The translations under genes and the position numbers were made by a program. The notes under the pieces are model-generated. The model saw only the letters and a list, made by a program, of their open reading frames with translations, did not search any database and had not been told where the DNA came from. DNA of 64,000 bases from Gordonia aichiensis NBRC 108223 (GTDB taxonomy: Bacteria > Actinomycetota > Actinomycetes > Mycobacteriales > Mycobacteriaceae). Location of the stretch: assembly GCF_000332975.1 (NCBI RefSeq), contig NZ_BANR01000003.1:558001-622000 (forward strand), given 5' to 3'. Shown here piece after piece: positions 58,827 to 64,000 of this stretch; within the stretch, counting starts at the first letter, position 1; each line of letters begins with the position of its first letter.

Positions 58827-59471
58827 TCAGCGACCGCCGTTGGCCACGATGATGACGTGCAGGGTCCGCGGACCGTGCACGCCTTCCACGCGGTCGAGCT
58901 CGATGTCGCTGGTAGCGCTCGGCCCGCTGATCCAGGTCTGCGGACGGCTCGCCGATCCCTCGTCGATGAGTCGGGCGACGGCTTCGGGGACGTCGCTGAC
59001 GATCTGGTCGGTGCGGATCAGACAGATGTGGACGTCGGGAACGAGCGAGACGGCCCGACGTCCCTGTCCCGCGGAGTGATCGAGGACGATCGTTCCGGTG
59101 TTCGCGATGCCGACGGCCGCCGTGGTGACCACCGCGCCCGCGGCATCGAGTTCGGTCGGGGAGAGGTCGTCGTCAGAGCACCAGGTCACCGGAGCGTCGG
59201 CCAGGAGGTCGCGCACCACCGCGTCGGCGATGACGGGGCCGTCGACAGATGCCAGTGCAGCGGTCACATGCTGAGTCACCTCGTCGGCAGCGACCTGCTC
59301 GACGATGGCCTTGTAGTCGGAGACACGCTCGGCGAATCGATCCACACGACCGAGCTCGCCCGTACTCACCGGCCGTCCATAGTCCCAGTCGACCGGAGTG
59401 GCGTCGTCGACGGGCACGTCGGCCAACGCGTCGCGGACCCGACCGATGATCTCGTCGCGCGCCGATGTCAC
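58827..59471 (-). CDS. lutC: L-lactate utilisation protein LutC
   Basis: 214 residues. The LUD domain has GIANTGTIVLDHSAGQGRRA, SLVPDVHICLIRTDQIVSDV, SGPSATSDIELDRVEGVHGP and a final LHVIIV. LutC works with LutA and LutB as a membrane-associated complex that oxidises L-lactate to pyruvate. It overlaps lutB by 4 bp and is the last gene of the operon. Confidence 0.94.
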   Translation of the reverse strand: MTSARDEIIGRVRDALADVPVDDATPVDWDYGRPVSTGELGRVDRFAERVSDYKAIVEQVAADEVTQHVTAALASVDGPVIADAVVRDLLADAPVTWCSDDDLSPTELDAAGAVVTTAAVGIANTGTIVLDHSAGQGRRAVSLVPDVHICLIRTDQIVSDVPEAVARLIDEGSASRPQTWISGPSATSDIELDRVEGVHGPRTLHVIIVANGGR

Positions 59472-61018
59472 GGTCGATCCCCGTCAGATCGGTTGCCGCG
59501 CTCGCGCTTCCACCACTCGCGGAACGTCTCGGCAGGCGGCACGGGAGTGTCGCGTGCACTCGACCACGGAGACATCGGCCAGGGCAGAGCACCGAGCATG
59601 CGGCGTGTGCCGAAGAAACGGTGGGTCGCGGTGGCGGCCTTCTGCGCGGCTTCGAGCCTGCGATGATCGGCGAAGATCTTCTCCATGGCCTTCATCGCCG
59701 TCGCCTCGGCGCTCGGGAGGCCTTTCCGATGCTCGTCGACGACCCTGGTACGGAGGTGAACGAGTATGTCGGGGATGGGGATCCGGACCGGACACACGTC
59801 GAAACAGGCTCCGCACAGACTCGACGCGTACGGCAGGGACTGGTCGATCTTCGATGCCGTGCCACGCAGTTGGGGTGTGAGGATCGCGCCGATGGGTCCC
59901 GGATAGACCGAGCCGTACGCGTGTCCGCCGGTGCGTTCGTAGACCGGGCACACGTTCAGGCACGCGGAGCAGCGGATGCAGCGCAGTGCAGCGCGTCCGA
60001 CCTGGTCGGCCAGGACGCCCGTGCGGTTGTTGTCCAACAGCACGATGTGGACGTCGCGAGGACCATCGCCCTCGGCGGCACCCGTCCAGACCGAGGTGTA
60101 CGGATTCTCGCGTTCTCCGGTGCTCGACCGGGGCAGGACCTGTAGGAACACCTCCAGATCGGCCCAGGTGGGAAGTATCTTCTCTATGCCAACCACCGAG
60201 ATGAGGGTCTCGGGCAGGGTCACACACATGCGGCCGTTGCCCTCTGACTCGACGACCACCAGGCTTCCGGTCTCGGCGATCGCGAAGTTGGCGCCGCTGA
60301 TACCGACCTTCGCGCGCAAGAACTTCTCGCGTAGGTGCAGCCGTGCGGCCTCGGCGAGCCGGGCGGGTTCCTCGGTCAGGTCGTCGGGTGCCGGCCTGCC
60401 CACCTTCGCCATGTTCTGCAGGAAGATCTCGCGGACTTCGCTGCGGTTACGGTGGATTGCAGGCACCAGGATGTGACTGGGCCAATCGTCGCCGAGTTGC
60501 ACGATCAGCTCGGCCAGATCGGTCTCCCAGGCGTCGATACCCGCCGCGGCGAGTGCCTCGTTGAGCTCGATCTCCTGTGTGGCCATCGATTTCACCTTGA
60601 CGACCTCCGGTGAACCGGTGTCCCGAACGAGATCGACGATGATGCGGTTCGCCTCGGCCGCGTCGCGCGCCCAATGTACGTGTGCGCCTGCGGCTGTCGC
60701 CTTCTCCTCGAACTCGAGCAGGTACTCGTCTAGGTGACGCAGTGTTCGGTTCTTGATGGACTCCGCGGCCACCCGCAGTTGTTCCCAGTCGTCGAGTTCC
60801 TCGACGACGGCGGCACGCTTGTGTCGGATCGTCGACGTCGCATGCTCGAGATTGCGACGCTGCACGGTGTTGGCCAACTCGTGACGCGCGGCCTTCGGGA
60901 ACTTCGGCATCCCGACGAAGGTCTCTGTGACGCCGACGTGCGGATGCCCGAGCCCGACACCGTGGTGGCCGCCGGGCTGCGGGCTGTTCACCGGTTCGGC
61001 ATCGACGATCTCGCTCAT
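59468..61018 (-). CDS. lutB: L-lactate utilisation iron-sulfur protein LutB
   Basis: 516 residues from ATG 61018. The N-terminal LUD domain (residues about 60-300, with ILVPAIHRNRSEVREIFLQN and SGANFAIAETGSLVVVESEG) precedes two 4Fe-4S motifs, CIRCSACLNVCPVY and CGACFDVCPV, and a C-terminal helical part. It transfers electrons in lactate oxidation. It overlaps lutA upstream and lutC downstream by 4 bp each. It is longer than Bacillus LutB (about 475), mainly in the N-terminal His/Gly leader. Confidence 0.95.
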   Translation of the reverse strand: MSEIVDAEPVNSPQPGGHHGVGLGHPHVGVTETFVGMPKFPKAARHELANTVQRRNLEHATSTIRHKRAAVVEELDDWEQLRVAAESIKNRTLRHLDEYLLEFEEKATAAGAHVHWARDAAEANRIIVDLVRDTGSPEVVKVKSMATQEIELNEALAAAGIDAWETDLAELIVQLGDDWPSHILVPAIHRNRSEVREIFLQNMAKVGRPAPDDLTEEPARLAEAARLHLREKFLRAKVGISGANFAIAETGSLVVVESEGNGRMCVTLPETLISVVGIEKILPTWADLEVFLQVLPRSSTGERENPYTSVWTGAAEGDGPRDVHIVLLDNNRTGVLADQVGRAALRCIRCSACLNVCPVYERTGGHAYGSVYPGPIGAILTPQLRGTASKIDQSLPYASSLCGACFDVCPVRIPIPDILVHLRTRVVDEHRKGLPSAEATAMKAMEKIFADHRRLEAAQKAATATHRFFGTRRMLGALPWPMSPWSSARDTPVPPAETFREWWKRERGNRSDGDRP

Positions 61019-61755
61019 GCGGGACACTCCTCCGTAGACGCCAGGATCTCGGCGAGGTGCATGGTCCGCACTCCTGCCCGTTCGCGTGAGAGAAGCCCAC
61101 CGATGTGCGCGAGGCACGAGTTGTCGCCTGCGACAAGAACTTCGGCCTCGGTGTCGCGGACATGCCGGGACTTGTCGGCTCCCATGGCCACAGAGACGTC
61201 GGCGTTCTTCATCGCGAACGTGCCCCCGAAACCGCAGCACTGGTCGGCCGCGGGCAGTTCGACAAGGTCGATGCCACGAACGTTGCGCAGCAACCGGAGT
61301 GGCTTGTCGCCGACACGCAGCATGCGCAGCGAGTGACACGTCGGGTGATAGGTGACCCGGTGCGGGAAGTAGGCCCCGACATCGGTGATGCCGAGCACGT
61401 CGACGAGAAACTCACTGAGTTCGAAGAATCTGGGTGTCAGATCGTCGACAGCCAGACACAGCCCGGTGTCGCCGGTGCGGGCGGCGACCGTCGCGTGCTG
61501 GTGACGGACCGACCCGATGCACGAACCCGACGGAGCGACGACAGCGTCGTATCCGGAGAACACGTCCACGAACTGGCGCACGCCGCCGATGGCCTCGTCG
61601 GCGTAGCCGGTATTGGTGAACATCTGACCGCAGCAAGTCTGCTCAAGCGGGAACTCGACGTCGACGCCGAGGCGCTCGAGCAGCAGCAGCGTCGCGCGTG
61701 GGGTGTTCGGCCACATCGTGTCGTTGAAGCACGTCGCGAATAGGGCAACTCTCAT
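61015..61755 (-). CDS. lutA: L-lactate utilisation protein LutA (CCG domain)
   Basis: 246 residues from ATG 61755 (a GTG at 61794 would add 13). Two CCG cysteine-rich domains: EQTCCGQMFTNTGYADEA and ADQCCGFGGTFAMKNADVSV, with further Cys in SCIGSVRHQH and TYHPTCHSLRML. These bind a heterodisulfide-reductase-like cluster. It begins the lutABC operon in the usual order. The 188 bp upstream hold no gene, and no GntR-type LldR regulator is seen nearby. Confidence 0.93.
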   Translation of the reverse strand: MRVALFATCFNDTMWPNTPRATLLLLERLGVDVEFPLEQTCCGQMFTNTGYADEAIGGVRQFVDVFSGYDAVVAPSGSCIGSVRHQHATVAARTGDTGLCLAVDDLTPRFFELSEFLVDVLGITDVGAYFPHRVTYHPTCHSLRMLRVGDKPLRLLRNVRGIDLVELPAADQCCGFGGTFAMKNADVSVAMGADKSRHVRDTEAEVLVAGDNSCLAHIGGLLSRERAGVRTMHLAEILASTEECPA

Positions 61756-61943
61756 CGTCGACCACGCGTGGTTCGGAGGTGGTGCATCGCTCACCGCCAG
61801 GGTGTGGGGGCTGATGACCGGTGTTCCCTGCGACCCGGTCTGTCCTCGACGCTATGGGCACTCGTCGGGAGCGTCAACCGCTGACACGTCCCGCGACTGG
61901 AGCTGCCGCCACGATTCCTCAATGCCGACGGCGGATGGCGCGA

Positions 61944-62456
61944 TCAGGCGTCGCGCGCCGAGCGCAGGGCCGCGCGGCGCAGTTCGGCCTCCGCGAAGCG
62001 TCGTTTCTGATCGTCGGTCTCGGGCACGAGCGGCGGCACGGCGTGCGGGCGTCCGTCGTCGCCCATCGCGACCATCGTGAAGTAACAGCTGTTGGTGTGG
62101 CGGCGGATTCCGGAATGAATGTTCTCGGTCTCGACCCTGATGCCGACCTCCATCGAGGTGCGTCCGGTGTGATTGATCGAGGCCGACAGGATGAGGAGCT
62201 CGCCGACGCGGATCGGTTCGCGGAAGATCACCCGATCGACCGACAGCGTGACCGCGTATCGACGGGAGTACCTGCTCGCGCACGCGTAGGCCACCTCGTC
62301 GAGCAGTTTGAGAAGGGTGCCGCCGTGAACGTTCCCGGTGAAGTTGGCCATGTCGGGTGTCATGAGCAACGACATCGACAGCGTCGACCGGTCGGCGTCG
62401 GAGACGTGGTGGCCCTGCGTGGGCTGATCGTCGGGCAGAGGGTGTCCGGCGTCCAT
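61944..62456 (-). CDS. Hotdog-fold acyl-CoA thioesterase
   Basis: 170 residues. The 4HBT/YciA-type core has MANFTGNVHGGTLLKLLDEV (catalytic helix), YAVTLSVDRVIFREPIRVGE, HTGRTSMEVGIRVETENI and NSCYFTMVAMGDDGRP. It hydrolyses acyl-CoA esters, with chain length not predicted. A start at GTG in the QPTQGHHVSDADRST region is possible. It is separated from the next gene by 73 bp. Confidence 0.92.
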   Translation of the reverse strand: MDAGHPLPDDQPTQGHHVSDADRSTLSMSLLMTPDMANFTGNVHGGTLLKLLDEVAYACASRYSRRYAVTLSVDRVIFREPIRVGELLILSASINHTGRTSMEVGIRVETENIHSGIRRHTNSCYFTMVAMGDDGRPHAVPPLVPETDDQKRRFAEAELRRAALRSARDA

Positions 62457-62529
62457 GCGCCGATCGTAGCGGGTGCATCGTTGCAGCGTGCGGTGCGTTC
62501 GACGACCCCGGTGGCCCGACCGGATGTCG

Positions 62530-63354
62530 TCAGCCTGCGGGCTGTTCGTCGTTGGAGCGTTCCTCGTCGATCAGTTCCTTCGTCCGCAGCAGCCGAAGCG
62601 ATGTCACGAGGACGACCCCGCCGAGGATGTTGAACACCACCGCGTACCAGAACCACCCGAGCCAATCGGCGTAGCCGACATCGGCGCCGGAGAAGATGGC
62701 ACCGAAGATCAGGAGCGAGTCGAGCACCGAGTGGAACAGCTGCAGTCCGGCGAGCAGGAACGCGGCACCGACGCAGGCGATGATCCGCGCGACCGGTGAG
62801 TCGGTGCCCTGCTGCATCCTTGTCAGCAGCGTCATCGTGCTGCCGCCGAGAACCGCCAGGCAGATCGACTGGAGGTTGAGCGGGGCGTGCACGAAATGTT
62901 CGGCGGACTCGGCGAGCGTGGCACTCCACTCGGGGAACGCCCTGGTCACGATCCACATCATGATCGCGCCGCCGACAAGGTTGGCGGCCAACGTGCCGAT
63001 CCACAGCTTCGCAAGGTCGCGAAGTCTGCCGTCGCGGGCCGCGACGGCTGCGATCGGCATCAGGAAATCCTCGGTGAACAGCTCGCTGTGGGCGAGGTAG
63101 ATGGCGACGAGCCCGATGGAGAACGCCAGGCCTGCGAGAAGGTGATTGTCTGTCTCGTGGAGCACCGCGAGCATCGCCATGATGCCCACGGACACCTCGA
63201 TCCCGCCGAACAGCCCGGTGACCAGGATCGTGCGCGCCGTGCGGTGCAGTCGCTCAGAGCCTTCGGTGACCACGGCATCGAAGCTGCGCTCGAGTTCGTC
63301 TTCGACGGGTCCGTCATTGCGTCCGACGCGGCGTCGTTCTGCTTCGTCACTCAT
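62530..63354 (-). CDS. Formate/nitrite transporter (FNT)-family channel
   Basis: 274 residues with an acidic N-terminus and six membrane helices. FNT hallmarks are GGIEVSVGIMAMLAVLHETD, ELFTEDFLMPIAAVAARDGR (the conserved ELFT), LWIGTLAANLVGGAIMM and VVFNILGGVVLVTSLRLL. Pentameric channels of this family pass formate, nitrite, lactate or hydrosulfide. No formate or nitrite enzyme is adjacent, but the lactate operon lies 1.5 kb away. Confidence 0.9.
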   Translation of the reverse strand: MSDEAERRRVGRNDGPVEDELERSFDAVVTEGSERLHRTARTILVTGLFGGIEVSVGIMAMLAVLHETDNHLLAGLAFSIGLVAIYLAHSELFTEDFLMPIAAVAARDGRLRDLAKLWIGTLAANLVGGAIMMWIVTRAFPEWSATLAESAEHFVHAPLNLQSICLAVLGGSTMTLLTRMQQGTDSPVARIIACVGAAFLLAGLQLFHSVLDSLLIFGAIFSGADVGYADWLGWFWYAVVFNILGGVVLVTSLRLLRTKELIDEERSNDEQPAG

Positions 63355-63444
63355 TGCGTCCTAGTACTCGGGTCACAGCTCGATCGTAGAGGTCGACGGA
63401 GAGGAGGTAGTGCTGCTCGCGCGTCCCGACGTGCGCGCGACACG

Positions 63445-63508
63445 ACAACGCCCCGCGAGGGTGGATACGCATCGGTGATGCATATCCCACTCACTCGCGG
63501 GGCGTTGT
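63445..63508. other. Long two-tier hairpin between rpf and the FNT gene
   Basis: Outer arms ACAACGCCCCGCGAG and CTCGCGGGGCGTTGT pair perfectly over 15 bp. The 34-base loop forms a second near-perfect stem (GTGGATACGCATC with GATGCATATCCCAC). It lies 85 bp past the rpf stop and 90 bp before the FNT start. A terminator is the simplest reading, but there is no U-tract. Confidence 0.6.
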
Positions 63509-63592
63509 GACACTGAAGGGCCGGGCCTCATCGACATCGACGATGTCGGCCAACCCGAAGCAGCCGGAGTCACCGGCCGTCAGGGCCAGCGG

Positions 63593-63973
<381 letters not shown>

Positions 63974-64000
63974 CGTATTTGGACCACCGGCGACCTTACG

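Overview
The window is one 64 kb stretch of a high-G+C actinobacterial chromosome. Lsr2, a single-domain resuscitation-promoting factor, an Ami1-type amidase, an LCP ligase, an F420-type LLM oxidoreductase, a fused AdaA-AlkA next to Ogt, frequent GTG starts and apparently leaderless genes point to the Mycobacteriales. A Gordonia-like organism is my best guess, but this comes from protein resemblance and not from a search.

Layout. 1-5.15 kb: the 3' end of a phosphoglucomutase gene, a DsbA-like protein, a YczE-type membrane protein, a DUF1269-like gene broken by an in-frame amber codon, an aminotransferase, and a cysteine-free ribosomal protein L36 gene behind a Zur-type operator. 5.2-12.9 kb: an integrated mobile element inserted in a tRNA-Ala(GGC) gene. 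It is bounded by a 47-bp direct repeat and has a matching 25-bp arm-like site near each end. It carries a tyrosine integrase, an excisionase-like protein, an HNH-like protein, replication-type HTH proteins and several cargo genes, including a two-gene cassette of unknown function transcribed with the integrase. 13-28 kb: lsr2, a lipoprotein, trhO-COG0523 GTPase, an amidase, SDR-fructosamine kinase-nucleosidase, a DUF6542 protein, rmuC, the alkylation-repair pair ada/alkA-ogt, an AI-2E-type exporter and ychF. 28-38.7 kb: a variable mixture of AraC regulators, a LysE exporter, higBA, acetyltransferases, msrA, an Imm-5-like protein, a CDF transporter, a murI-like racemase, a GH43-like protein, a second fructosamine kinase and a DUF72 protein. 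38.7-44.2 kb: envelope genes (HtrA-type protease, GT39-type glycosyltransferase, LCP protein). 44.4-49.1 kb: a nucleobase cluster (NCS1 permease, PucR regulator, cytosine-deaminase-like enzyme, IPNS-like oxygenase). 49.1-64 kb: a P-loop kinase, PHP protein, Bcr/CflA exporter, cyanase, methyltransferase, ABC exporter divergent from a two-component system, LLM oxidoreductase, the lutCBA lactate operon, thioesterase, formate/nitrite-type channel and rpf.

Most of the window is ordinary chromosome. The best leads are the tRNA-Ala element (its integrase has an apparent winged-helix insertion, and its cargo pair is unrecognised) and the nucleobase cluster with its atypical oxygenase. Tyrosine-integrase elements are often mobilised or lost. 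No conjugation, capsid or terminase gene is visible here, so this one looks like a small integrative or satellite-like element.
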